A stretch of 64,000 nt of DNA. Source: Neorhodopirellula pilleata (GTDB taxonomy: Bacteria > Planctomycetota > Planctomycetia > Pirellulales > Pirellulaceae). Under the pieces are notes generated by a model. It searched no databases. It was not told the DNA's origin and worked only from the letters and a program-made list of their open reading frames with translations. The stretch is from positions 1,333,086 through 1,397,085 of the forward strand of contig NZ_SJPM01000001.1 of the NCBI RefSeq assembly GCF_007859915.1. The letters run 5' to 3'. This document shows, piece by piece, positions 36,001 to 44,296 of the stretch; within the stretch, counting starts at the first letter, position 1, and each line of letters begins with the position of its first letter. The translations under genes were made by a program, and so were the position numbers.

Positions 36001-37684
36001 CGGCAGGCGGACGGACCGCCGGCGGGGCCACGTTGCGTGGAGGGGCGATTCCTGGTTGCGGAACAATCGGTTCGTCGACCATCGGAGCGTCGCCGACGTT
36101 ACCAAAGGGGGCATCGGCCCCGAACGGATCATCGGCTGCGGGCGCGACGGGTTCGGTCGCAGGTGCAGGCGGGGTAGGTTGAGCGGGAGGTGTGGGCTCG
36201 GCAGCCGGGGCAGGTGCCGGCTCAGGAGCACCGAACGGATCGTCGGTCCCGGCGGCACCGAACGGGTCGTCCGCCGCGCCGCCTTCCATCGCGTCTCCGC
36301 CACCGCCGAACAAGTCGTCGAACGGATTCTTATCGTCCCCGTTTTGGATGATAAGCGTTTGTCCGGAAGGGTCCGAAAGTTTCAACAGTGCTTTGGCGTC
36401 TTGGTTGTTCGGATCGTCTTGCAAGGCTTTCTCAGCAACCGCCTTGGCACCGCGAAGGTTCCCTTGCTGCAACGCCATGCTGCCCGCTTCGGCCAGAGCC
36501 TCGGAGCGGCGCACCATCCACTGCGCCGTCTCGCGAAGCATCGGCGAGCCGGCCGTCGGCAACATCAAGCCAAGGTTGTCTTGGTGTTGAGCGATCAGTC
36601 CGGGCAAGAAGGCCATGTCAGGATTGCTCGCCTCGATCTCGGCGTCCGCGGTCAATGTAACTTTCTCGTCCGAACGCACCGTCGAACCGCTGATAACGAA
36701 ATCCAGTTCAGACATTTGCGACGGTGCTTGGCCGATCAAAATGGTGTCTCGGTCTAAACGCAGCGGTGGCAATCGTTTGCCGTGGACCCATGAGACGGAA
36801 TCGCTTGACGCCTCTTTCAATTCGATACTCGATAACCAGATCGGGCTGATGCGGGCTGATCCCGCCACGCTGGCTGCGATCACACCTGGACCGCCGACGG
36901 CCGGATCGCTGCCGACGACGCCGATCACGCCACCGGTTTGGTTGGCCAGGATCGCCATCGTTTCAATGTTCTTGGTCGGACCCACGGCGATGCTGTGGAC
37001 GCTGATTCGCTCGCTTCGCAATTGATCGACCAACCCTGCGAATCGGCTTTCGTTTTGGACCGCGTCGATCGACGTGCCATCCCCGATGTAGACGATCGAA
37101 CGGATCGTCCCGTCCGGACGAGCGGCAAACTGCGAGACGGCGTGTTCGATCACGCTGACGAGGTTGGTGTTACCAAGCGGTAAGCGGCGGTCGAGTTGTT
37201 TCACCGCAGTAATGACTTCAGGAGCCAACGCGGTCGTGAATTGTTCTGTCAACGCGGTCGCTCGCACGTCGGCGGCGAACAGGCGGACTCGAATCGATTC
37301 ATCATCGAGTCGACGCAGCAACATTTTGACGGCGGCCATCGCTTCTTGGCGAAACGCACCGACTTGGCTGGCCGAGGTGTCAACCAACACGACGATGTCG
37401 GCCGGTAATTCCGAGACGGTTTTCATCAATTCGACGTCGGCCGAAGGCTGAATCGAAACCGCGATCGCTCGGTCGGAACGAGTCTGGTCTGCTGATTCCT
37501 GACTCGCTACCGCCGTGGGCTGATAACTGACCACGCGGACGGCGGCCTCGGCGGTCGCGGACGAGTCCGCAGCATTCGCAGGAAGGGTGCCGGCATACCC
37601 CAACGCCAAAGCAAGGACGACGGACGCCGTCGCTAAGTTGGTCGGACGGCGGTGAAAAACCGATTCGGGACGGAACATCTTCAT
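33056..37684 (-). CDS. Giant secreted VWA / STN-like / DUF2135-like protein
   Basis: 1542 residues from ATG at 37684; ATG two codons further (MFRPESV) is equally plausible. Signal peptide SVVLALALGYAGTLPANAAD. Order: VWA domain (about 90-280) with a complete MIDAS start DTSAS at 102; a Pro/Ala and DDPFG-rich linker (about 450-590); coiled-coil-like helices (VEGLRSREEGRLRAEVRAQ) with a PilF-like repeat; a secretin/TonB short N-terminal-like segment (about 823-908: NEAVRVLAEQHDIPIIINRAA and SLRSFLRLMLRDLELTYM); a run of GGGMGGGM units; TPR-like helices; a DUF2135/YfaP-like domain near 1260-1345 (GDADIDLAVEEPAG); and a Gly/Ala-rich C-terminus. Function unknown; metal-dependent adhesion or scaffolding in the envelope is inferred. 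Confidence 0.8.
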   Translation of the reverse strand: MKMFRPESVFHRRPTNLATASVVLALALGYAGTLPANAADSSATAEAAVRVVSYQPTAVASQESADQTRSDRAIAVSIQPSADVELMKTVSELPADIVVLVDTSASQVGAFRQEAMAAVKMLLRRLDDESIRVRLFAADVRATALTEQFTTALAPEVITAVKQLDRRLPLGNTNLVSVIEHAVSQFAARPDGTIRSIVYIGDGTSIDAVQNESRFAGLVDQLRSERISVHSIAVGPTKNIETMAILANQTGGVIGVVGSDPAVGGPGVIAASVAGSARISPIWLSSIELKEASSDSVSWVHGKRLPPLRLDRDTILIGQAPSQMSELDFVISGSTVRSDEKVTLTADAEIEASNPDMAFLPGLIAQHQDNLGLMLPTAGSPMLRETAQWMVRRSEALAEAGSMALQQGNLRGAKAVAEKALQDDPNNQDAKALLKLSDPSGQTLIIQNGDDKNPFDDLFGGGGDAMEGGAADDPFGAAGTDDPFGAPEPAPAPAAEPTPPAQPTPPAPATEPVAPAADDPFGADAPFGNVGDAPMVDEPIVPQPGIAPPRNVAPPAVRPPAAPNQFGGGLDGGFGMPAGDDELLESGGELMQRVEGLRSREEGRLRAEVRAQLREARRLIRQDPLGVAGSLKSLLARVETTPDIDPQLRRELIGEVRASIQIASAREAAFLEQQANLEQIAAGATASARLLEETFRREARIKTLSAQMNALIDEGRYVEADSGVALEIARMAGDTITFDSVIGHQAPEQTLALQTYARDRRYKQIRERNFIDAFSLVLKSAIPFVDDPPIIYPDADVWQRLSRRRIEKYGAIELVGDSETERRIEATLDDETSNQFLETPLNEAVRVLAEQHDIPIIINRAALEGIGLTEDTPVDVSLENVSLRSFLRLMLRDLELTYMIQDEVLNITTQEDAETNLVTKVYPVGDLVVPVIALGGGGGMGGGMGGGMGGGMGGGMGGGGMGGGGMGGGGMGGGGGMFVVPDDIPQSQKASAGSTPVRDTATSTPSSDIRSASETSATSTSTKPSANDFGPIRLKAVEGQSKDDLWRQYFVGLKIDSAEALTVLDRRVKATVGELNVKVASSQEAGKEDEAKERFDDIRAVIAGAISAGHIQPWMYQAYAIALAATGAEDSEVERALLSAVDFAETPDDVLNVIGRLEAIGRDAAAMRLCRQFANIDPNRREPYVTGLRLAQRLGSPDDLAWACEGVLSQAWPEKMQPLVEEARLVARATHQDLLAKGNTEAAASFSEALRRAASHDAIVRVCWTGDADIDLAVEEPAGTVCSLETPTSAGGGSLLADAFPGAGDDPAGQICETYICPKGFSGEYRVLLRRVWGNVSTGKVTVEILTDIGRETQKFIRQEIPLMEKNALVVFEVRSGQRKEELAEAQLAHLQEFGRQAGREVLGQFAGPAAGPGIGNQEILQDFLRDFPSLSSSGGNDPRLTGPIGNNGRGFFPQGAVGYRPEITTIPEGASLLALAIISADRRYVRISPAPLFSQIGDVTTFNFVTGDTGGGGGGAGGAGGAGAGAGVGAGAGGGGGGFGN

Positions 37685-37741
37685 CAGAGGCTCGAGATGG
37701 AGAAGAGAGGAGGCGATCACTCGCAGATTCACACGAATCAC

Positions 37742-38038
37742 TCAAAAGCTGGAAAAGTCGACGTCGAAAGCAAAACTTCCGACCGATACGATTTCCCAGT
37801 CTATTTGTGCGATCTTCAGAATCCACGAAAAAAACGAGGTTTCAGGGGGCCGGATCGGGAAAAGGTCGGATTGTAGGGTGTAGCATTCTGCAACACATGT
37901 TTCAAAACGCCACAACACTTCACCGCAATCAGGTCGAATTCCGATCCGCACGCACTGTAATGCGATTCCAGGGCCAAAGGTGAGTCGACGACTGACCTGC
38001 CGGGTCTCCGCTATCCCTGCGACCAAGTCTACGTGTGC
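37742..38038. other. Spacer upstream of the VWA gene
   Basis: About 300 bases with no gene. It holds the leader and presumably the promoter of the VWA gene on the minus strand; no strong -35/-10 pair or sigma-54 GG-N10-GC pair could be picked out with confidence. Short open frames on both strands do not look coding. Confidence 0.5.
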
Positions 38039-38269
38039 CTACGAAAGTCGTTTTTCCTCGCTCGGATGCGATTCCAACCAGCGGGCCATCGCGGGGCCGA
38101 CGGTGCTCATGGGGACCCATCGGTCCCTTGTTTTATGGCTTTGTAACAGAGTCTCGGGCTGAATCTTGCCCTGGTCGATTCGCAGCAACAAATCTTGTTC
38201 GGTGATCGGTCCGACGCGTTTTCCGCGCTGAAACCAACCTTCGCTCATGTAGAACCAATCTGCGGTCAT
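38039..38269 (-). CDS. Small GYF-domain protein
   Basis: 76 residues: WFYMSEGWFQRGKRVGPITE, DLLLRIDQGKIQPETLL and TRDRWVPM follow the GYF_2/DUF4339 pattern (W-Y-x-G-x4-GP-x-s-x2-L-x2-L-x4-I-x2-T-x-V-x2-x-x-x-W). The domain is almost the entire protein. GYF domains bind proline-rich peptides; the neighbouring giant VWA protein has long Pro-rich linkers on the same strand, though that protein is exported and this one has no signal, so a partnership is not implied. Family assignment is confident, function unknown. Confidence 0.8.
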   Translation of the reverse strand: MTADWFYMSEGWFQRGKRVGPITEQDLLLRIDQGKIQPETLLQSHKTRDRWVPMSTVGPAMARWLESHPSEEKRLS

Positions 38270-38498
38270 TGTCCAATTTCCTAAAAAATGAAGGAGCTGC
38301 GAAAAACGCTGGAACTCCGTCGGATGGAACGCCCTGGTTGAGATGAGAGAAAAAACGGCAATAAGTGAGAATCGGCGTCAATAAACGCCATCTACGCGAT
38401 TTTAACTAACTTTGCAAGACAAGGTGGCGGGGGTCAGGCCATTCTGCGAGAAAAAAACCGATCGCGCGTCGTCCAACTTTCAGCAGAGGCGGCAAGCG

Positions 38499-38737
38499 GG
38501 CGTGTTGATTTAATCGTAACCCGAAGCGTGAGCGAGGGATCGAACGCGCTCAATTCTCTTTTTTGTATCCCTCGCTCACCGGGCTGTTGATTTAGTCCTC
38601 ATCGAAACCCGAAGCGTGAGCGAGGGATACATACAGAGGCCTTAATGGCGATGAATCCCTCGCTCACGCTTCGGGTTACGATTAAATCAATAAGCCCTCA
38701 CGCGTCGGGTTTCGATGAGGACTGAATCAACAGCCCA
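38499..38737. repeat. Family A composite (nested palindromes), cluster 3
   Basis: An outer copy starts GCGTGTTGATTTAATCG (38499) and breaks at CCTCGCTCAC (38579). A complete inner copy follows (38580-38697), opening CGGGCTGTTGATTTAG and closing AAATCAATAAGCCC. The outer copy resumes with TCACGCGTCGGGTTTCG and ends CAACAGCCC. The TCAC on both sides is a 4-base direct repeat, as from transposition. No gene in 38270-38853. Confidence 0.92.
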
Positions 38738-38853
38738 CAAGCGAAAGGTTCGTTAAATTGCGGATTGACCTTCAGTCGCGGAACGCCGATTTGGTACCCC
38801 GGACGTTCTCGAATTCACTGATCGACCTGATCCTCCCGTCTCGGAATTCCGAC

Positions 38854-39606
38854 ATGGCGTCCGAAAATCGCTATCGCACCCCAACTCATTCGCAATTCCA
38901 TAGAAAACCGCGTTGGTATTGGTTGCTTGTTCCCACGGTCTGTTTGGCCGGAGGATCATTCGCCGGTTGTCACGACGGGCCACTGTATGCGCTCAAACAC
39001 ACCAATCCTTATTTCACGATGCAGCAGTGGAAATCGGATGAACAAATCGGTGTGACCGACCATCGCCGTCGCGAAGAATTGATATCACTGGCCGAGTCGA
39101 TGCCCACCCTCCCTCAGGATCGCCAGCAATACTGGTCGAATCACTTAACGGAAATCTACAACAACGATGAAAGTGCCGAGATGCGTCGCTTGGCCGTGCT
39201 AGCGGCGGGCAAATCATCTGATGGTGCGATGATGGGTTTGATTGAAAAGGCTCTCGACGACGAGAACCTAAAAGTGCGGATGGAATCGTGCCGAGCGTTG
39301 GGCAACCGACAAGACGAACAAGCCGCTCGGCTACTGGCGGCTACGGTAGGCAAGTCGCAAGACAAAGACGTCCGGCACGCTGCCATCGCGGCGCTGGCTC
39401 AACATTCCGGACCGATCGCCGCCGATTCGCTGAAGCTCGCCTTGAAAGACCGCAATCCGGCGACTCAGGCGTTGGTAATCGGTTCGCTCCGACAAAGCAC
39501 CGGCAAAGACTACGGCAACGACCCGGAAACGTGGATCGCCGCATTGGAAGGAAAAGACGTCCCGTCCCAGCCCAGTCGGGGAACCGGCTTAGGCTCGTTT
39601 TTCTAG
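38854..39606 (+). CDS. HEAT-repeat lipoprotein
   Basis: 250 residues from ATG at 38854 (MASENRYR); the upstream TTG frame is unlikely. RRKPRWYWLL-type basic start, then a hydrophobic stretch LLVPTVCLAGGSFAGC: the Cys after Ala-Gly is a lipobox, so the protein is a membrane-anchored lipoprotein. From residue 100 it is all-helical with HEAT/Armadillo-type units (MRRLAVLAAGKSSDGAMMGLIEKALDDENLKVRM, then VRHAAIAALAQHSG and TQALVIGSLRQSTG), spaced about 30 residues. Probably an envelope scaffold; no partner known. Followed 109 bases later by the cytochrome gene on the same strand. Confidence 0.82.
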   Translation: MASENRYRTPTHSQFHRKPRWYWLLVPTVCLAGGSFAGCHDGPLYALKHTNPYFTMQQWKSDEQIGVTDHRRREELISLAESMPTLPQDRQQYWSNHLTEIYNNDESAEMRRLAVLAAGKSSDGAMMGLIEKALDDENLKVRMESCRALGNRQDEQAARLLAATVGKSQDKDVRHAAIAALAQHSGPIAADSLKLALKDRNPATQALVIGSLRQSTGKDYGNDPETWIAALEGKDVPSQPSRGTGLGSFF

Positions 39607-39714
39607 CCCAGATGTTGCGTGCCAACGGTGCACGTCATCGCCACACAGTGGGATATCATCTCAGCAATTGAACGAGGGGCTGATGTCGCATAGCGGGGCG
39701 ATTAAAATGGCAGG

Positions 39715-42700
39715 ATGAAAATCTGCTCAAGCACCAACGTCTTTTTGTTCACAATCGTTCTGACCTGGTCGTCCCTTTCCGTTTCGGAAGAGAGTAGACC
39801 GCTCGAAAAAATCCAGTTCAGCCGCGACATCCTTCCGATTCTGTCGGATCGCTGCTTTCACTGCCATGGGCCGGACGCGGTGAACCGCGAGGCTGGTTTA
39901 CGGCTCGATCAACGCGATTCGACTGTTGATGAAATGGCTGTCATCGTGCCCGGCCATCCTGACGACAGCGAACTGCTGACGCGAATCACAACCGAAGATC
40001 TCGATCAGTTGATGCCGCCGCCGGATTCACATCGAAAGCCACTTTCGGTTGCCGAGATCGACCTGTTGCGTCAGTGGATCGCCGAAGGTGCCCGTTGGGG
40101 CAAACACTGGGCATTCGAGAAACCGGTTCGGCCGAGCGTCCCGGACGTTAGCATCCATCCGATCGACGCATTCGTCCGGCGTCGCCTTCAAGACGCAAGT
40201 TTGGAACCTTCGCCGGAGGCGGACCGACGGACTTTGATCCGCCGCGTCACGTTGGACTTGATCGGAATGCCGCCTTCGATTGCGGAAGTCGATGCGTTTG
40301 TTGCTGACGATTCCCCGCTCGCATACGAGAATCTTGTGGATCGCTTGTTGGCAAGCCAACACTACGGCGAGCGAATGGCTTGGCCGTGGCTCGACGCCGC
40401 GCGGTACGCAGACACAAGTGGCTTTCAGGGTGATCCCGAACGTTCGATGTGGCCTTGGCGTGATTGGGTCGTCGATGCGTTGAACAATAACATGCCGTTC
40501 GATCAATTCACGATCGAACAACTTGCCGGCGATCTGCTCGAAAACGCGACGCCGGAACAGCGGCTTGCTACGGGGTTCAATCGCAACCACATGCACAACG
40601 GTGAAGGCGGTCGCATCGCAGAAGAAACACGCATTGAGAATGTGTTCGACCGTACGGAGACAACAGGAACGGTATGGTTGGGTCTCACGTTGCAGTGTGC
40701 TCGCTGTCACGACCACAAGTTTGATCCGACATCGAATGAGGATTACTTTGCGTTCTTCGATTTCTTCAACCAGACGTCGGAGTCTGGTGGCGGCAACCGA
40801 AGCTTAGCCGTTCCACCATCGATGGACTACGTTGCCCCCGAGCGTCGCGAAATGTTGGATACGATGCGAGAGAAGGTTGCCGAGTTAAAATCAAAATGGA
40901 CAGTTGCGTCGGAAGCTGCCGAGACTGCCCAGCGGACTTGGGAGTCGGGCCATCTCGAACACCGTGATTCGGATTGGCATGTGCTCAATGCAAACTCAGT
41001 CACCTCAACAGGCGGTGCGACGATCACCGCCGACGAAGACAGCATCATTCATGTCACTGGCGAACGACCCGAAAAGGATGTCTACGAAATCAAAGCCGTT
41101 AGTGAAATCGGGAAGATCACCGCTGTTCGGCTCGAAGCACTCCTTGATCCCGAGTCGCCCGCCAAGAGTACCGGTCGGGACGTCAACGGCAACTTTGTGT
41201 TAAGCGAAATTGAGTTTTTCGCAAATCCCGATCACTCACCGCCAAGCGAAGCATCACGACTCAAGTTCGCCCGTGCGGAGGCGTCTCACGAACAGAACCA
41301 ATACTTCGTCCGTTATGCCATCGACGGCGAACGGGCAGGTAAGAATGGTTGGGCGCCAGGGGCACACACGCACAAGGAACCGAGTCAAGCCACTTTCATT
41401 CTCGAGAATCCCTTGAACCTTGACCGAGAGACAACTCTTCAGTTTCGGCTTCGGTTCGAGTCCTCTCACCAGCAACACACGCTCGCCAAGTTTCGTTTGC
41501 TCGTCACCGATTCGAATCAACCTGCGGCCGAGGATGTTGCGGTCAGCCCCATTCTTTCGAAGCCTTCTGGCGAGCGAAGTGAGCAAGAAAAGATTCAATT
41601 GCGAGAACATTTTCTCATCCATCATTGGCCAGACGTTGCCGAATCCGTCAATCGATGGAAGAAAGCAAAAACGGAACTGGAGAGACTGGAAGAAAAGAAC
41701 AAGCCGGTTCCCGTGATGGTCATGGATACCGTCAAGAGTCCACGCGAGACGCTGGTGCTACTCAAAGGAATTTACAATAGCACGACCGACCAAAAAATCG
41801 TCGCCAACGTTCCGGGGATGTTGCCTCCGCTACCACCCAAGGAGGGCGACGCTCGATATTCGCGTCTCGATCTGGCTCGCTGGATTGTCTCTCCGGAGAA
41901 TCCATTGACCGCTCGGGTGATGGTGAACCGTTATTGGCAGCTCTTCTTTGGACGCGGCATCGTCGCGACGCCCTCGGATTTTGGTTTGCAAGGTGCTCAG
42001 CCAACCCATCCAGACTTACTCGACTGGCTCGCCGTTGAATTGGTTGAATCTGGCTGGGACGTCAAGCAGATGCATCGACTGATCGTTACCAGCGAAACGT
42101 ATCGACAATCGGCACGCGTCAGCGAAGAGATGCTCGAGCGTGATCCGCTCAATGAAAAATTAGCCCGGGCATCTCGCTATCGAATGCCGTCGTGGATGAT
42201 TCGAGATGCTTCGCTTGCCGCCTCCGGATTACTTGTCGATCGACTCGGTGGTCCGTCGGTGAAGTCGTATCAACCTGACGGGATTTGGGCGGAAGCCACT
42301 TTTGGAAAGATTCGGTACAACCAAGATTCCGACGAGAATCTCTACCGTCGATCACTGTACTCTTTCTGGCGAAGAATTGTGGGGCCCACTGTGTTCTTCG
42401 ATTCTTCGAAGCGACAAACCTGCGAGGTGCAGCCGAACTTAACGAACACGCCTTTGCATGCATTGACGACGCTCAATGACATCACCTTCGTGGAAGCCGC
42501 CCGCGTGATGGCGGAGCGAATGATTCAGAAACACGATTCGGACCGCGATCAAATCGTCGAAGCGTTCACAAGCTTGACGTCCAGAAACCCGGTGACGGAC
42601 GAACTTGATCTACTAGAAGATCGATTGGTCACCACCCGTGACCAATTTCGCGGCGACTTAGATAACGCGGCGGCTTTATTGTCCGTCGGTGAATCATCGC

Positions 42701-42792
42701 GTGACGAAACGATTGATGTTGCTCATCACGCCGCACTGACCGCCCTCATCAATACATTGATGAACCTCGACGAATTTTTGGTGAAACCATGA
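39715..42792 (+). CDS. Planctomycete cytochrome c / DUF1549 / DUF1553 protein
   Basis: 1025 residues. Signal peptide FLFTIVLTWSSLSVS. PSCyt1 domain: SRDILPILSDRCFHCHGP has the heme motif CFHCH at 47-51. Next is DUF1549 (PSCyt2), with RRVTLDLIGMPPS and AARYADTSGFQGD to RCHDHKFDP, then an unusually long insert of 300 or more residues (about 440-660) including a galactose-binding-like part with DVNGNFVLSEIEFF, and DUF1553 (PSD1): MVNRYWQLFFGRGIV, GDFGLQGAQPTHPDLLDWL-type and CEVQPNLTNTPLHALTTLNDI. These proteins form pairs with DUF1501 proteins; a role in breakdown of complex carbohydrates or heme-based electron transfer is proposed for the family, not demonstrated here. Overlaps the DUF1501 gene by four bases. 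Confidence 0.95.
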   Translation: MKICSSTNVFLFTIVLTWSSLSVSEESRPLEKIQFSRDILPILSDRCFHCHGPDAVNREAGLRLDQRDSTVDEMAVIVPGHPDDSELLTRITTEDLDQLMPPPDSHRKPLSVAEIDLLRQWIAEGARWGKHWAFEKPVRPSVPDVSIHPIDAFVRRRLQDASLEPSPEADRRTLIRRVTLDLIGMPPSIAEVDAFVADDSPLAYENLVDRLLASQHYGERMAWPWLDAARYADTSGFQGDPERSMWPWRDWVVDALNNNMPFDQFTIEQLAGDLLENATPEQRLATGFNRNHMHNGEGGRIAEETRIENVFDRTETTGTVWLGLTLQCARCHDHKFDPTSNEDYFAFFDFFNQTSESGGGNRSLAVPPSMDYVAPERREMLDTMREKVAELKSKWTVASEAAETAQRTWESGHLEHRDSDWHVLNANSVTSTGGATITADEDSIIHVTGERPEKDVYEIKAVSEIGKITAVRLEALLDPESPAKSTGRDVNGNFVLSEIEFFANPDHSPPSEASRLKFARAEASHEQNQYFVRYAIDGERAGKNGWAPGAHTHKEPSQATFILENPLNLDRETTLQFRLRFESSHQQHTLAKFRLLVTDSNQPAAEDVAVSPILSKPSGERSEQEKIQLREHFLIHHWPDVAESVNRWKKAKTELERLEEKNKPVPVMVMDTVKSPRETLVLLKGIYNSTTDQKIVANVPGMLPPLPPKEGDARYSRLDLARWIVSPENPLTARVMVNRYWQLFFGRGIVATPSDFGLQGAQPTHPDLLDWLAVELVESGWDVKQMHRLIVTSETYRQSARVSEEMLERDPLNEKLARASRYRMPSWMIRDASLAASGLLVDRLGGPSVKSYQPDGIWAEATFGKIRYNQDSDENLYRRSLYSFWRRIVGPTVFFDSSKRQTCEVQPNLTNTPLHALTTLNDITFVEAARVMAERMIQKHDSDRDQIVEAFTSLTSRNPVTDELDLLEDRLVTTRDQFRGDLDNAAALLSVGESSRDETIDVAHHAALTALINTLMNLDEFLVKP

Positions 42793-44246
42793 ATCCATTG
42801 CAAGAACATTCTCGTGTGCTCACTCGTCGGCAATTGCTGGGACAATCCGGCCTCGGGATCGGTGCCGCGGCGATGAGCACATTGATCTCTGGAGCCGAGC
42901 GAAATTTACATGCCTCGTCGCCTGATCCGACGGCAATGCGGCTTCCACACTTTGCTCCCAAAGCCAAACGCGTCATCTATCTGTTTCAAAACGGGGGACC
43001 ATCTCACGTTGATTTATTTGACTATAAACCCAAACTCACCGAACTGGCCGGCCAAGGGTTACCCGCTGAGTTGACCGACGGAAAACGGTTCAGCACGATG
43101 ACGGCGAGTCAGGAAAAGAATTTCGCGCCGGAGATTACCAAGTTTGCCCAGCGCGGTGAGTGTGGGAAATGGATTGCGGACGACTTCCTTCCTCACACCG
43201 CAGAAATTGTCGACAAGCTGTGCTTCGTGTCTTCGATGCAAACGACGCAGGTCAACCATGCACCGGCAATCACGTATTTCATGACGGGATCCGAGATACC
43301 CGGCAAACCAAGCATGGGTGCCTGGTTGACGTATGGACTCGGAAGCGAGACGGAGAATCTGCCGGCTTTCGTGGTGATGACCAGTCGTGACAAACAAGCG
43401 TCATGTGGCCAGATCTTTTATGACTTCTATTGGGGCAACGGTTTCTTGCCAAGCAAGTATCAGGGCGTGAAGTTTCGCGGTGCCGGTGACCCAGTTCTCT
43501 ATTTGTCCAATCCGGCGGGAATCAGCCGTCAGTTGCGTCGCGGGCAACTCGATGACTTGGCCGCCCTGAACGAGATGAACCTGGCACGCTTAGGGGATCC
43601 TGAAATCGCGGCAAGAATTGCTCAGTACGAAATGGCTTACAAGATGCAAGCCTCTGTTCCTGAGCTAACGGATCTTTCCGACGAACCACAACATGTGCTG
43701 GAGATGTACGGTCCACAAGTCCGCGAAAAGGGAAGCTTCGCGTACAACTGTCTGATGGCGCGGCGTTTGGCCGAACGCGGTTGCCGGTTCATTCAATTGA
43801 TGCACGCCGGTTGGGACCAGCACGCCAACCTGGACACCCAACTGAAGATCCAATGCGAGGATACCGATGCTCCATCGGCGGCATTGGTCAAAGACCTCGA
43901 GCAAAGCGGATTGTTGGAAGACACCCTGGTGATCTGGGGAGGCGAGTTTGGTCGCACGCCTTTCCAACAACAGCGTCCCAATCAACCGCGCGGACGCGAT
44001 CATCATCCTTACGCGTTCTCGGTATGGATGGCCGGCGGCGGAATCAAGCCCGGCATCTCGTACGGACTGTCCGATGATTTCGGATTCAACGTTGCCGAGA
44101 ATCCCGTCGAGGTTCACGACTTGCAAGCGACGATCTTGCATCAACTGGGGATCGATCACGAGCGATTCACCCACCGTTTCCAAGGTCTCGATCAACGTCT
44201 CACGGGGGTGGAATCGGCGCGAGTGGTCCACGAAATCGTTTCTTGA
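42789..44246 (+). CDS. DUF1501 Tat-exported protein
   Basis: 485 residues; starts inside the stop of the cytochrome gene (ATGA), so translationally coupled. N-terminal TRRQLLGQSGLGIGAAAM is a Tat signal. The DUF1501 fold is sulfatase-like: FQNGGPSHVDLFDYKP, ADDFLPHTAEIVDKL, LVIWGGEFGRTPFQQ and GRDHHPYAFSVWMAGGGIKPG. The metal-binding Asp/His arrangement is typical, but no Cys/Ser of sulfatases at the nucleophile position is obvious. The standard partner of DUF1549/DUF1553 proteins in planctomycetes. Exported folded protein. Confidence 0.95.
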   Translation: MNPLQEHSRVLTRRQLLGQSGLGIGAAAMSTLISGAERNLHASSPDPTAMRLPHFAPKAKRVIYLFQNGGPSHVDLFDYKPKLTELAGQGLPAELTDGKRFSTMTASQEKNFAPEITKFAQRGECGKWIADDFLPHTAEIVDKLCFVSSMQTTQVNHAPAITYFMTGSEIPGKPSMGAWLTYGLGSETENLPAFVVMTSRDKQASCGQIFYDFYWGNGFLPSKYQGVKFRGAGDPVLYLSNPAGISRQLRRGQLDDLAALNEMNLARLGDPEIAARIAQYEMAYKMQASVPELTDLSDEPQHVLEMYGPQVREKGSFAYNCLMARRLAERGCRFIQLMHAGWDQHANLDTQLKIQCEDTDAPSAALVKDLEQSGLLEDTLVIWGGEFGRTPFQQQRPNQPRGRDHHPYAFSVWMAGGGIKPGISYGLSDDFGFNVAENPVEVHDLQATILHQLGIDHERFTHRFQGLDQRLTGVESARVVHEIVS

Positions 44247-44296
44247 AAACACCCTCAATCAGGATCGAAAAGGAGTCCGAAAACCATTTTTTCTGT

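Noticed and set aside
35648..36757. 369-codon open frame on the plus strand, antisense to the giant VWA gene
   Set aside because: It is the complement of Gly/Pro/Ala-rich codons with strong codon bias, has no recognisable domain and overlaps a well supported gene. Several similar antisense frames exist over the same gene.
37742..38038. Sigma-54 promoter upstream of the VWA gene
   Set aside because: No clear TGGCAC-N5-TTGC match was found at readable positions, although rpoN is in the window.
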